From assembly GCA_009885995.1 (NCBI GenBank), contig VFJQ01000047.1, positions 1 to 64,000 on the forward strand: a stretch of DNA of 64,000 nt, read 5' to 3'. Under the pieces are notes generated by a model. It was given only the letters and a program-made list of their open reading frames with translations. It made no database searches and was not told the DNA's origin. This document shows positions 17,622 to 25,925 of this stretch, in pieces; positions within the stretch are counted from its first letter, which is position 1; each line of letters opens with the position of its first letter. A program made the translations under genes and the position numbers. The DNA comes from Verrucomicrobiota bacterium (lineage in GTDB: Bacteria; Verrucomicrobiota; Verrucomicrobiia; Chthoniobacterales; Chthoniobacteraceae).

Positions 17622-19034
17622 TCAGGTGATGATACCCTTCACCACGCTCCCATGCACGTCGGTGAGGCGGAAGTTTCGGCCGGCGTAGTTGAAGGTGAGC
17701 TTTGTGTGATCGAGGCCGAGCAGGTGCAGGATCGTCGCGTGCCAGTCGTGGATGTGGACGGGGTTCGTGACGGCCTTGTGGCCGAAGTCGTCGGTCGCGC
17801 CGTAGGCCATGCCGCCGCGCACGCCGCCGCCGGCCATCCAGAGCGAATAGCCTTTGTGGTTGTGGTCGCGTCCGTCGCCGCCCTGCGCGTAAGGCGTGCG
17901 GCCAAACTCGCCGGCCCAGATGACCAGCGTGTCGTCGAGCAGGCCGCGTTGTTTGAGGTCGGTGAGCAGGGCGGCGATGGGCCGGTCGGTGGCGGCGCAC
18001 GATTTCGCGAGCGAATCCTTGAGCAGATTGTGGTGGTCCCAATGGATCGGCGCGGTGACTTCGATGAAACGCACGCCTGCTTCCGCCATGCGGCGCGCGA
18101 GCAGGCACTGCCGGGCGAACTGATCCTTGCCCTCGCCGATGCCGTAGAGTTTGCGCACGTGCTCGGGCTCGGCGCGGATGTCGAGCACGCCGGGCACTTC
18201 GTCCTGCATGCGGAACGCCAGTTCGAACGACTCGATCGCGCCTTCGATCTCCGGCTGATGCACATCGCGCGCGAGTTTGTGCTCGTTGAGCCCGCGGATG
18301 AGGTCGAGCTGCGCGCGTTGCAGCGACGGCATCAGGCCGGTGTTGACGATGTTTTTCATCGGCGGCCCGGGCTCCTCCTCGATCCGCATGAGCGCCGCGT
18401 AGAGATCGGGAAGCTGGCTGCCGCCGAGCCGCGTGCCCTGGCAGACGGCGGGAAGAAACGCGCTGCCGTAGTTGCGCGCGCCGCCGTTGTCCGCGGGCGG
18501 ATTCAGCGTGATGAAGCCGGGCAGGTCCGCGTTCTCGGTGCCGAGGCCGTAGAGCGTCCAAGCGCCGAGCGAGGGGCGCACGAATTGGAAACTGCCCGTG
18601 TGCATTTGCCCGAACGCCTGCGCGTGGTTCGGCAGGTCGGTGTGCATCGAGTTGATGACGCAGAGTTCGTCCGCGTGTTGCGCGAGGTGCGGATGAACAT
18701 CGGCCATCCACAGACCCGACTGGCCTTGCTGCCGAAACGGATGAACCGGCCCGAGCAGCTTCGCGCCGGCGGAATCGCGGCTGAGGCTGGCCGGCTGGCC
18801 GTTGCGTTTGATCAGCTCGGGTTTGTAATCGAAGAGGTCCACGTGCGACGGCCCGCCGCGCATGCAGAGGAAGATGACGCGCTTCGCCCGCGCGGCGAAG
18901 TGTCCGGCGCGCGCGGCGAGAGTGCCGGGTTGCGCGGCGCCGTGCGCGAGCGCGGCGAAGGCGAGGTAGCCGAAGCCCGACGAGCAGGTCTTCAGCGCGT
19001 CGCGGCGGGAGTAGAGCGTGGGCGGAATCTGCAT
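17622..19034 (-). CDS. DUF1501 protein (sulfatase-fold, Tat-exported)
   Basis: A 470-residue DUF1501 protein. The N-terminus has a twin-arginine SRRDALK before a hydrophobic stretch, consistent with Tat export. The alkaline-phosphatase-fold signatures are RGGPSHVDLFDYKP near the start and VIWAGEFGRTP with [15 protein letters not shown] near the end. Members occur almost entirely in PVC and related phyla, encoded beside PSD1 cytochrome proteins, and are presumed periplasmic hydrolases of unknown substrate. It follows the PSD1 gene with only one base between them and ends a three-gene operon. Confidence 0.9.
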   Translation of the reverse strand: MQIPPTLYSRRDALKTCSSGFGYLAFAALAHGAAQPGTLAARAGHFAARAKRVIFLCMRGGPSHVDLFDYKPELIKRNGQPASLSRDSAGAKLLGPVHPFRQQGQSGLWMADVHPHLAQHADELCVINSMHTDLPNHAQAFGQMHTGSFQFVRPSLGAWTLYGLGTENADLPGFITLNPPADNGGARNYGSAFLPAVCQGTRLGGSQLPDLYAALMRIEEEPGPPMKNIVNTGLMPSLQRAQLDLIRGLNEHKLARDVHQPEIEGAIESFELAFRMQDEVPGVLDIRAEPEHVRKLYGIGEGKDQFARQCLLARRMAEAGVRFIEVTAPIHWDHHNLLKDSLAKSCAATDRPIAALLTDLKQRGLLDDTLVIWAGEFGRTPYAQGGDGRDHNHKGYSLWMAGGGVRGGMAYGATDDFGHKAVTNPVHIHDWHATILHLLGLDHTKLTFNYAGRNFRLTDVHGSVVKGIIT

Positions 19035-19035
19035 A

Positions 19036-21498
19036 TCAATCGACGTTGCGGAACTCAGCGCTGGCGAGCAGCGCCTGACAATAACCGGTCCACGTTTTCT
19101 CGTCGTCCGACGCCGCGGCTTTGAAATAAGCGGCAGCCAGTTTCATCTCGGTGTCGTCGGGCAGGCGGTGGAAGCAAAGGACGAAGGCGCGCCGGATGCG
19201 CTCGGGCGCGGCGTGCTGCTCCTGCGTGATGCGGCGCGCGAGCGCGGCGGTTTGCTGCTGCACGAAGGGGCCGTTCATCAGGTAGAGCGCCTGAACGGGC
19301 ACGTTGGTGATCTCGCGGTCGCCGGTGACAAGGCTCGGCTCGGCGAAGTCGAATAGGTCGAGCACGTCGGGCAGACGGTCGCGGATCACCGGCAGATAGA
19401 CCGAGCGATACCGCGAGCCGTCGAGGTCAGCGGGCACCTTCTTGTCGAAGCCGACGAGCGACATGGACTGGCCGCTGAGTTCCGCGACGAGCGAACCGGG
19501 CCGGCGCGACGTGTCGAGCTGGCCGGCGACGGCGAGCATCGAGTCGCGGATCACTTCCGCGTCGAGCCGGCGCTTGTTTGCGCGCCAGAGCAGGCGGTTC
19601 TCGGGGTCTTTCTGGAAGTAGTCCGCGCGATACGTCGAAGCCTGGCGGTAGGTGCGGGAGAGCACGACTTCGCGGACGAGCGCCTTCACGGACCAGCCGC
19701 CGTCCACGAATTTCAGCGCGAGATGATCGAGCAACTCGGGATGGCTTGGGCGCTCACCCGTGAAGCCGAAGTTGTCCGCCGTGCTCACGAGGCCCGCGCC
19801 GAAAAGGTGCCGCCAGACGCGATTCGCCATCACGCGCGCGGTGAGCGGATGCGAGGGATTGGTGAGCCAGCGCGCGAATTCGAGGCGTCCGCTTTGTCCC
19901 GCGGGCAGTGCTGCGGCGTCCGCTTCGATCACGCGCGGGAAGCCGCGCGCGACGGTCTTGCCCGGATGCGCGATCTCGCCGCGTTCGAGCAGGCGCGCGT
20001 CCGAGACTTTCTCCTTTTCCATCACGCCCATGCACAGCGGCAGCGCGCGGCCAGAGTCGTCCACGGTCTCGAGTTGTCCCTCGACACCGCCGCGCGTCCA
20101 AATGATGCGCAGCGCGTTGCGCAACAACTCGAACGCCTCCTGACCGAGATCCCTGCTCTCAGCGACGGCCTTTTTCAACACGGCCTCCTGCGCTTTTTCG
20201 TCGGCGTTCAACGTCGCCAGTTGCGTCTTCAACTCCGCTACTCGATTCGCGGGGATCGCTTTGTTTGGGATCAACTGGCCCGGCAAATCCGGCAGCCGAA
20301 TCAGGTTGCCGCCGACGTTGTTTTCCGAGTCGATCCATGTGCCGAAGAACGTCCGCGTGCTGCCGAAGATGCCGGCGAGCGCGTAGTAATCCTCCATGCT
20401 GAACGGGTCGTATTTGTGATCGTGGCAGCGCGCGCACGCGACCGAACTGGCCAGCACCGCACGCGTCACGCTGTCGATCTGTTCGTCCACGAGATCCGCG
20501 TCGAACTGCGCGGGGTTCATCTCGTTCAGCCCCTTCGTGCCGAAGGCGAGGAAGCCGGTGGCGATGAGCAGCCGCGCACGCTCGGCGTCGTCTTTCGCGG
20601 GCAGGAGATCGCCGGCGATTTGCTCGGTGATGAAGCGGTCGAACGGCACGTCCGCGTTGAGCGCGTCGATGACGTAGTCGCGGTATCGCCACGCGTGAGG
20701 GAAGGCGAGGTTCGACTCGCGACCGCTCGATTCCGCGAAGCGCGCCACGTCCAGCCAATGCCGGCCCCAGCGCTCGCCGAAGCGCTCCGACTTCAAGAGC
20801 GCATCGACTTCCGCCTCCAGCGCCGCGTCCAACTCGCCCGCGCGTGCGCGCCGGGCAAAAGCCGTCGTCGCCGCGTGCGTCGGCGGGAGCCCGATGAGAT
20901 CGAAGTAGAGGCGGCGCAGCAGCGTCACCGGCTCCGCGTCGGGCGTGGGGGAAAGCTGGCTGCTCTCCAGCTTCGCGAGGATGAAACGATCGAGGTCGCG
21001 CTTCGCCCACGCGGGATTTCCCGTCGTGGGCGGCGTGTGCTGGACGGGCTTTTTGAACGACCAGAACTCGCGACCCGATTTGATGTCCACCGGCGGGCGC
21101 TCGACGATCCGCCCCGTCGCTTCGCGCGGATCGGGCGCGCCCATCTTGATCCACGCCTCGATGTCCGCGATCACCGCTTGCGGCAGGCGCGCCTTCTTCG
21201 GCGGCATCTCGAGATCGGGGTCGGTGTGCGAGATGGCCGTGAGCAGAAGGCTTTTCGCTGGGTTGCCCGGCACGACGGCGGGCCCGCTGTCGCCGCCGGC
21301 GCGGATGCCGTCGCGCGTGTCGAGCAGCAGTCCGCCCTTCACCTTGTCCGCCTCAGCCGAGTGGCATTCGTAGCAGTGCTTCACCAGCACCGGGCGAATC
21401 TTCGCCTCGAAGAAACTGACCTGCTCCGCCGGCAGCGTAGCCGCCGCGCAGAACGAGGTCAGCGCGCTGAGGCAGATGATGGGACGCAGCGGGGACAT
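19036..21498 (-). CDS. PSD1 and planctomycete cytochrome c domain protein (DUF1549/DUF1553)
   Basis: An 820-residue exported protein. After a signal peptide, an N-terminal c-type heme site CYECH (C42-H46) belongs to the planctomycete cytochrome c domain; DUF1549 follows with a second [11 protein letters not shown] motif, then C-terminal DUF1553 (TARVMANRVWRHLFGAGLV). These proteins are thought to be periplasmic and redox-linked partners of DUF1501 enzymes in polysaccharide breakdown, with the reaction unproven. It sits between two DUF1501 genes, 17 bases after the upstream one. Confidence 0.92.
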   Translation of the reverse strand: MSPLRPIICLSALTSFCAAATLPAEQVSFFEAKIRPVLVKHCYECHSAEADKVKGGLLLDTRDGIRAGGDSGPAVVPGNPAKSLLLTAISHTDPDLEMPPKKARLPQAVIADIEAWIKMGAPDPREATGRIVERPPVDIKSGREFWSFKKPVQHTPPTTGNPAWAKRDLDRFILAKLESSQLSPTPDAEPVTLLRRLYFDLIGLPPTHAATTAFARRARAGELDAALEAEVDALLKSERFGERWGRHWLDVARFAESSGRESNLAFPHAWRYRDYVIDALNADVPFDRFITEQIAGDLLPAKDDAERARLLIATGFLAFGTKGLNEMNPAQFDADLVDEQIDSVTRAVLASSVACARCHDHKYDPFSMEDYYALAGIFGSTRTFFGTWIDSENNVGGNLIRLPDLPGQLIPNKAIPANRVAELKTQLATLNADEKAQEAVLKKAVAESRDLGQEAFELLRNALRIIWTRGGVEGQLETVDDSGRALPLCMGVMEKEKVSDARLLERGEIAHPGKTVARGFPRVIEADAAALPAGQSGRLEFARWLTNPSHPLTARVMANRVWRHLFGAGLVSTADNFGFTGERPSHPELLDHLALKFVDGGWSVKALVREVVLSRTYRQASTYRADYFQKDPENRLLWRANKRRLDAEVIRDSMLAVAGQLDTSRRPGSLVAELSGQSMSLVGFDKKVPADLDGSRYRSVYLPVIRDRLPDVLDLFDFAEPSLVTGDREITNVPVQALYLMNGPFVQQQTAALARRITQEQHAAPERIRRAFVLCFHRLPDDTEMKLAAAYFKAAASDDEKTWTGYCQALLASAEFRNVD

Positions 21499-21515
21499 GC
21501 GGCGTGCAAGCTACG

Positions 21516-22967
21516 TCACGCGAGGATCGGCTTCACCACTTTTCCATGCACATCGGTGAGGCGGAATTGGCGGCCTTGGAAGCGGAACGTGAAGCGCTCG
21601 TGATCGATGCCGAGCAGGTGCAGCACGGTCGCCTGAAAGTCATGGACATGGACTTTGTTCTCCACCGCGTTGAAGCCGAACTCGTCGCTCGCGCCGTAGC
21701 TCATGCCCGGCTTCACACCCGCACCGGCCATCCACAGCGTGAACGCGTAGGGATGATGATCGCGTCCCCATTGCTTCGTGTCCTCGATCTTGCCCTGCAA
21801 AAACGGCGTGCGCCCGAACTCGCCGCCCCAGATGACCAGCGTGTCGTCGAGCAGGCCGCGCTCTTTCAAGTCGAGCACCAGCGCGGCGCTCGGCGCGTCC
21901 ACGTCAGTGCACTGGATTTTGAGCTGCGTGTTGAGATTGCGGTGCTGATCCCAGCCCGCGTGCATGAGCTGCACGAAACGCACGCCGCGCTCGGCGAGCC
22001 GGCGGGCCATGAGGCAGTTGTAAGCGTAGCTCCCCTGCCGCCGCACGTCGGGGCCGTAACGCGCGAGCACGTGCTCGGGCTCGGAGGAAAAGTCGGTCAG
22101 CTCCGGCACGCTCGCCTGCATCTTGTAAGCCATCTCGTATTGCGCGATGCGCGTCGCGATCTCCGGGTCGCCGAACTCGCGCAGCGTCATCTCATTGAGC
22201 TTCGCGAGGTCGTCGAGCAAGCCGCGCCGCACTTCGCGGCTCATGCCGTCGGGATTGCTGAGGTAGAGCACCGGGTCGCCGCTGCCGCGGAATTTCACGC
22301 CCTGATATTTCGACGGCAGGAAGCCGCTGCCCCAATAGAAGTCGTAGAAGATTTGCCCGCACGACGCCTCCTTGTCGCGCGAAGTCATCACCACAAACGA
22401 CGGCAGCTCATTCGACTCGCTGCCGAGCCCGTAGCTCAGCCACGCGCCCATGCTCGGCCGCCCCGCCTGCTCGCCGCCGGTCATGAAAAACGTGATCGCC
22501 GGCGCGTGGTTCACCGCCTCGGTGTGGAGCGACTTGATGAAGCACACCTCGTCGCTGATCGACGCGATGCGCGGCAGGAAATCGCTCACCCACGCGCCAC
22601 TCGCGCCGTGCTGCGCGAAGTTCGTGATCTCGCCGAGCACCGGCCGCGCGGTCTGCCCGCCCGTCATCGTGCTGAAGCGTTTCCCGCCGACGACTTCATC
22701 CGGAATTTGCGTCCCGTGCCACTCCTTGAGCTTCGGCTTGTAGTCGAAAAGATCGACATGCGACGGCGCGCCATTTTGCAGCAGATAAATCACGCGCTTC
22801 GCCTTCGGCGCATAGTGCGGCAACCGCGGCGCCGCCGGATCAGCCGGCAGCGCGAGGCTGTCGCGCGTAAGCAGCGAGCCGAGCGCTGCGCCGCCGAGAC
22901 CCATCGCGGATTTCGCGAAGAGCGCGCGGCGGGTGAGGACGGCTTGATGTTCGAGGAGAGGTGTCAT
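21516..22967 (-). CDS. DUF1501 protein (sulfatase-fold), first gene of operon
   Basis: A 483-residue DUF1501 protein. LTRRALFAKS followed by a Gly/Ala-rich hydrophobic stretch is a probable Tat signal. NGAPSHVDLFDYKP and VIWGGEFGRTP with HDFQATVLHLLGIDH mark the conserved core. It is the promoter-proximal gene of a DUF1501-PSD1-DUF1501 operon reading leftward. The two DUF1501 proteins are only moderately similar to each other by eye, so they are probably not a recent tandem duplication. Confidence 0.9.
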   Translation of the reverse strand: MTPLLEHQAVLTRRALFAKSAMGLGGAALGSLLTRDSLALPADPAAPRLPHYAPKAKRVIYLLQNGAPSHVDLFDYKPKLKEWHGTQIPDEVVGGKRFSTMTGGQTARPVLGEITNFAQHGASGAWVSDFLPRIASISDEVCFIKSLHTEAVNHAPAITFFMTGGEQAGRPSMGAWLSYGLGSESNELPSFVVMTSRDKEASCGQIFYDFYWGSGFLPSKYQGVKFRGSGDPVLYLSNPDGMSREVRRGLLDDLAKLNEMTLREFGDPEIATRIAQYEMAYKMQASVPELTDFSSEPEHVLARYGPDVRRQGSYAYNCLMARRLAERGVRFVQLMHAGWDQHRNLNTQLKIQCTDVDAPSAALVLDLKERGLLDDTLVIWGGEFGRTPFLQGKIEDTKQWGRDHHPYAFTLWMAGAGVKPGMSYGASDEFGFNAVENKVHVHDFQATVLHLLGIDHERFTFRFQGRQFRLTDVHGKVVKPILA

Positions 22968-23092
22968 CGGGCGAACCGTTTGCAGTTACGTTAAACGGCA
23001 AACGGTGTAACCTGCACTTGCTTCGCGATCTTAGTCGCGTCCGTAGGGGGCTCGAATGAGCCGTTCGGCTGCCATTTTGGTTCGATGCCCAA

Positions 23093-23119
23093 ACGTTGCA
23101 ATGAGGGCCATTGCAACGT
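23093..23119. repeat. Perfect 11-base inverted repeat (hairpin) upstream of accessory cluster
   Basis: Arms ACGTTGCAATG (23093-23103) and CATTGCAACGT (23109-23119) flank a five-base loop. There is no following T-run, so it is not a classical terminator. It lies in the 197-base gap between two divergent transcription units and shares the CGTTGCAA core with 3973-3995. It may be an operator or a small palindromic repeat. Confidence 0.6.
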
Positions 23120-23164
23120 GCAAAATCTGCGGCTTGAAAGACCTTGTCTTTCCCAATTCTCGGC

Positions 23165-23440
23165 ATGAACAGCCGCCAACGAATCATGAGCAGGCGCATC
23201 GGAACTCAAGCTGAATGGGAATTGTGTGAAATGTTGAATGGCAAGCTTGCTCCCAACGGAGCAGGCTACGACATCCTCACGCGCCAAGGGGTTCGTCTCG
23301 AAGTGAAGTATTCCAGTATTCATCCAAACCCTACGAATCGATGGGGATGGACGCGAGTATTTGGCGAAGGGCACACGAAGCAATACGAACAGCTAATTCT
23401 TTTAGGCGAACCAGATCCCGAGTGCTGCGAGTATTATTGA
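23165..23440 (+). CDS. PD-(D/E)xK nuclease-like protein, probably 5' part of a frameshifted gene
   Basis: A 91-residue frame. The segment YDILTRQGVRLEVKYSS has the Asp followed by E-x-K spacing of the PD-(D/E)xK nuclease fold, and the IGTQAEWELCEMLNGKLAPN start resembles small nuclease-like proteins. It ends abruptly after LLGEPDPECCEYY. Removing one T from TATTATTGA at about 23432-23439 would join it in frame to the protein encoded at 23544-24269. Codon composition is less GC-rich than in neighbouring operons. Function is not known. Confidence 0.6.
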   Translation: MNSRQRIMSRRIGTQAEWELCEMLNGKLAPNGAGYDILTRQGVRLEVKYSSIHPNPTNRWGWTRVFGEGHTKQYEQLILLGEPDPECCEYY

Positions 23441-23543
23441 TCAGGGTCGGCTCGACAAGGTTGTTTGGACGCGCGCCGTCGCCAACTCGGCAGGCGACGA
23501 CAAACTGGCAACGAGCCTATACGTTCGTTATCGCGCAAAAGCC

Positions 23544-24269
23544 TTGCAGGAGGCTCAAGCACAGCAAGCGCGAGCTGAGCACGAAGCGCAGGTTCTGAAA
23601 CGAGAGCGGCAAAAGGTCCAGGAGTGGCAAGCGAAGGAGGCGGCAGTGCGCAAACAAACCGAAGCTAATCAAACGGGCGGTGTTATTGCGGTTCTTATCG
23701 CGATTGGCATTTTCGTTTGTGTGGTCACCATCAACGCCACGAGCGATGGACGGCCCCAAGTATCGTCTTCGCCCGCATACACAGGAACGCCGCATCCTCG
23801 CACGGCAGCAACTCCTTCTCTAGCCGAGCGGAGAGCTGTGCTCGCCCAGAGGTTCGCCGACTTAGACGCTGAGTATCGTGTGCTTGCTGCACGTCGCCCC
23901 AGTCTGGACCTCAACAACTCCGAAGAGGTTGCCGCTTTGAATCGCGATGCAGAGAAATACAGTCGCCGCACTCAAGAAGCCCGTGCCGAGAAGGAGCGAG
24001 CCGAGGAGGAACAACAGTCCGCTGCCAAGACCGAACAGGAACGGCGAGAACTGGAAAGGAATAAGGCACTCCTCGCCTTTGGACACACAATCGGCAGCAA
24101 TGGCTGGTGCACTCGCTGCGGCGAGGCAGCAGACGCCTGGTATCTAACGAAATCTTCGAAAGTATGCGTTCCCGAACCTGGGCATACGTTCAGTCCTACC
24201 GGCTATTGCACTCGCTGTGGTTGGGAGAGGGATTTTCTGACACGGATCAACAAGCCATGTCGCAAATAG
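23544..24269 (+). CDS. Membrane protein with coiled coil and double zinc-ribbon tail
   Basis: A 241-residue frame from a TTG; the frame is open back to 23406 and reads DKVVWTRAVANSAGDDKLAT upstream, so the true N-terminus is longer. Features in order: a charged coiled coil (QQARAEHEAQVLKRERQ), one transmembrane helix (GVIAVLIAIGIFVCVVTI), a second coiled coil rich in Glu/Arg, and a C-terminal region with two repeated C-x-x-C units (WCTRCGEAAD and YCTRCGWERD). No function is assigned. It probably belongs with the nuclease-like frame upstream. Confidence 0.6.
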   Translation: MQEAQAQQARAEHEAQVLKRERQKVQEWQAKEAAVRKQTEANQTGGVIAVLIAIGIFVCVVTINATSDGRPQVSSSPAYTGTPHPRTAATPSLAERRAVLAQRFADLDAEYRVLAARRPSLDLNNSEEVAALNRDAEKYSRRTQEARAEKERAEEEQQSAAKTEQERRELERNKALLAFGHTIGSNGWCTRCGEAADAWYLTKSSKVCVPEPGHTFSPTGYCTRCGWERDFLTRINKPCRK

Positions 24270-24374
24270 CACGAAGGCGGCGAGAGAGGACGGGAGTGAA
24301 GCTACGGGCCAGGAGGAAAATCGAAAGAGCCGCATCCCTTTGGAGAGATCAAAGCCTGAATCGCGAATGAAACG

Positions 24375-24409
24375 CGCGTGGTATTCTCTCAACGGGCACG
24401 AACCACGCG
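24375..24409. promoter_or_regulatory. Inverted repeat, candidate operator of the toxin-antitoxin pair
   Basis: CGCGTGGT (24375-24382) and ACCACGCG (24402-24409) form a perfect inverted repeat with a 19-base spacer, ending 56 bases before the antitoxin ATG. Toxin-antitoxin operons are usually autoregulated through such palindromes. The assignment is positional inference. Confidence 0.45.
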
Positions 24410-24465
24410 TGCATGAAACGGCATCCCGGATTGCCTCCCGTCCACTTCGCTCGTAGCCTCCGCGC

Positions 24466-24651
24466 ATGAGCATCAAGCACCAAGTCTTAGCCGCCATCCA
24501 ACGCTTGCCGGATGACATCGACTTCCGGGATGTGAGTGAGGAGATCGCGCTGCTCGCGGCAGTGCAGGAGGCGGAGGACGACATCCGCGAGAACCGGCTG
24601 GTTTCCAACGAGGAGATGAAGAGCCGGATCGAGGGATGGGTGAGCCGCTGA
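24466..24651 (+). CDS. Probable antitoxin of a RelE/ParE-type module
   Basis: A 61-residue acidic protein directly upstream of, and overlapping by 16 bases, a RelE/ParE-type toxin gene. It has the size and helical character (LPDDIDFRDVSEEIALLAA, then EAEDDIREN) of small antitoxins found with this toxin class. No ribbon-helix-helix is obvious, so the DNA-binding part is uncertain. The call depends mainly on gene order and overlap. Confidence 0.75.
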   Translation: MSIKHQVLAAIQRLPDDIDFRDVSEEIALLAAVQEAEDDIRENRLVSNEEMKSRIEGWVSR

Positions 24652-24941
24652 TCTGGACCGAGCGGGCTTCGGCGGACATCGAGGTGATCGTCCGCTACAT
24701 CGCCCGTCGGAATCCGAGCGCGGCTACCGCGATCGGCCTAGGCATTTGCCACCGGGCGCATATCCTTCTTACGCATCCGCAGGCCGGGACGGTGCTCGAT
24801 GAGTTGCGGGAGGGTGGCTGGCGGAAGCTGATCTTTCGCCGCTGGAAAATCATCTACACGATCCGCGACGAGAGAATCATCGTGGGACGTGTGTGGCCGG
24901 CGGCACTGGGCGAGGCGGACCTCGAAACGCCGCTCGATTGA
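24636..24941 (+). CDS. RelE/ParE-family toxin
   Basis: A 101-residue protein. The opening (LIWTERASADIEVIVRYIAR) and the end (FRRWKIIYTIRDERIIVGRV) match the RelE/ParE fold: N-terminal helical hairpin, then a beta-sheet with the paired Arg/Tyr IIYTIRDE strand. Such toxins either cleave mRNA in the ribosome (RelE) or block gyrase (ParE); the sequence alone does not decide between them. Overlap with the antitoxin gene indicates tight coupling. The protein is complete. Confidence 0.85.
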   Translation: MGEPLIWTERASADIEVIVRYIARRNPSAATAIGLGICHRAHILLTHPQAGTVLDELREGGWRKLIFRRWKIIYTIRDERIIVGRVWPAALGEADLETPLD

Positions 24942-24978
24942 CCAGCCGTGTGCCGCGCTGAACGGCCATTGCGGCGCT

Positions 24979-25713
24979 TCAACGTCGCCGCAGCGCTTCC
25001 AATTCCCGCCGCAGCGGCAGCCAGTGCTCGCGGTCGGTGGCGCGCTCGGCGCGTTCTTCGTCGGCGAGCGCGGCTTCGGTGCGAACCGGATCGGCGATGT
25101 GGCGCAAGGCGGGGCGTGATTCGGCGAGCACGATGCACTCGGCGGGGAATCGGCGCGCGAGTTCGGCGAGCAGCTCGGGGGTGCGCGCTTCGCTGAGCCA
25201 GAAACGAATCTGCGCGGGCGTCGGCTCGCTGGTGCAGGCGGCGTAGTCGGCTTCGATGAGGCGGCGAATCATCGGCCAGTCCTTGTCGCGCTGCGTCTTT
25301 TTCGCGGCGACGAGGTCGGGCAGGCAGAGCAGTTCGTAGCGCGAGCCGTCTTCGCCTTCGAGCGTGGTGCGCCTTTCCCACAACTCGGGGAAGGGCGCGA
25401 CGCCACGCATCTTCGCCATCACATCGACGCGCAGGCCGGCGGCTTCTGGGTGATGGCAGCGGAAGTGGACGGCGTGGCCGCGTTCGAGGTGTTCGCGAGT
25501 GAAGGGCGGGACGGCGATGACTTCGGCGCGCAACTCGTCGAGCGCGCGCTGGAGCCGCGCGAGATTTTCCGCGTCGGCGAGGATCGCGAAATCGGTGTCG
25601 CGGCTAAACTCCGCCGCGCCGTAGAACACGCAAGCCTGCCCGCCCATCAACAGGGCGCGCACCTCGCAGTTCCGGAAAGTCGAAAGGACTTTGCGAATCG
25701 GGTTCGGGATCAA
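24979..25713 (-). CDS. Nucleotidyltransferase-fold protein
   Basis: A 244-residue protein from a TTG start. The segment LLMGGQACVFYG followed by SRDTDFAI is a minimal nucleotidyltransferase signature (GG...then D-x-D), and an acidic residue later (RVDVMAK) can be the third metal ligand. The middle and C-terminal parts are helical. Similar proteins occur in AbiEii- or MNT-type toxin-antitoxin settings. The start at 25713 fits the conserved core; an open frame extends to 25941 but reads as non-protein. It overlaps the small upstream gene by about 110 bases in another frame and converges on the toxin gene. Confidence 0.7.
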   Translation of the reverse strand: MIPNPIRKVLSTFRNCEVRALLMGGQACVFYGAAEFSRDTDFAILADAENLARLQRALDELRAEVIAVPPFTREHLERGHAVHFRCHHPEAAGLRVDVMAKMRGVAPFPELWERRTTLEGEDGSRYELLCLPDLVAAKKTQRDKDWPMIRRLIEADYAACTSEPTPAQIRFWLSEARTPELLAELARRFPAECIVLAESRPALRHIADPVRTEAALADEERAERATDREHWLPLRRELEALRRR

Positions 25714-25825
25714 GGCTGCCTCCTTGGGCGAGATATTGCGCCCAGAGTTTTTCGGTTTCGTGCCAGCGCTCCAGCGGCGCGAGATGATACCACTGGTGCC
25801 ATTCGTTGGCGGTGTCGTCGAACAT
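25604..25825 (-). CDS. Small protein overlapping the nucleotidyltransferase gene
   Basis: A 73-residue frame starting MFDDTANEWHQWYHLAPLER and continuing WHETEKLWAQYLAQG then LDPEPDSQSPF. The first 50 residues have strongly protein-like composition with many Trp/Tyr, whereas the last 20 overlap the nucleotidyltransferase coding frame and look like read-through. I infer a small partner, possibly an antitoxin-like component, translated just before the nucleotidyltransferase. No family name is assigned. Confidence 0.6.
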   Translation of the reverse strand: MFDDTANEWHQWYHLAPLERWHETEKLWAQYLAQGGSLDPEPDSQSPFDFPELRGARPVDGRAGLRVLRRGGV

Positions 25826-25925
25826 CGGCGCGCATCGTGCCACAGCGGCAGACGGAGGGCAATGTTTCCTGCTTTCATTCTTTGCCAAGGATTGCCTGTC
25901 TGCCTGGTTCGCTCCGCACTCCTCC

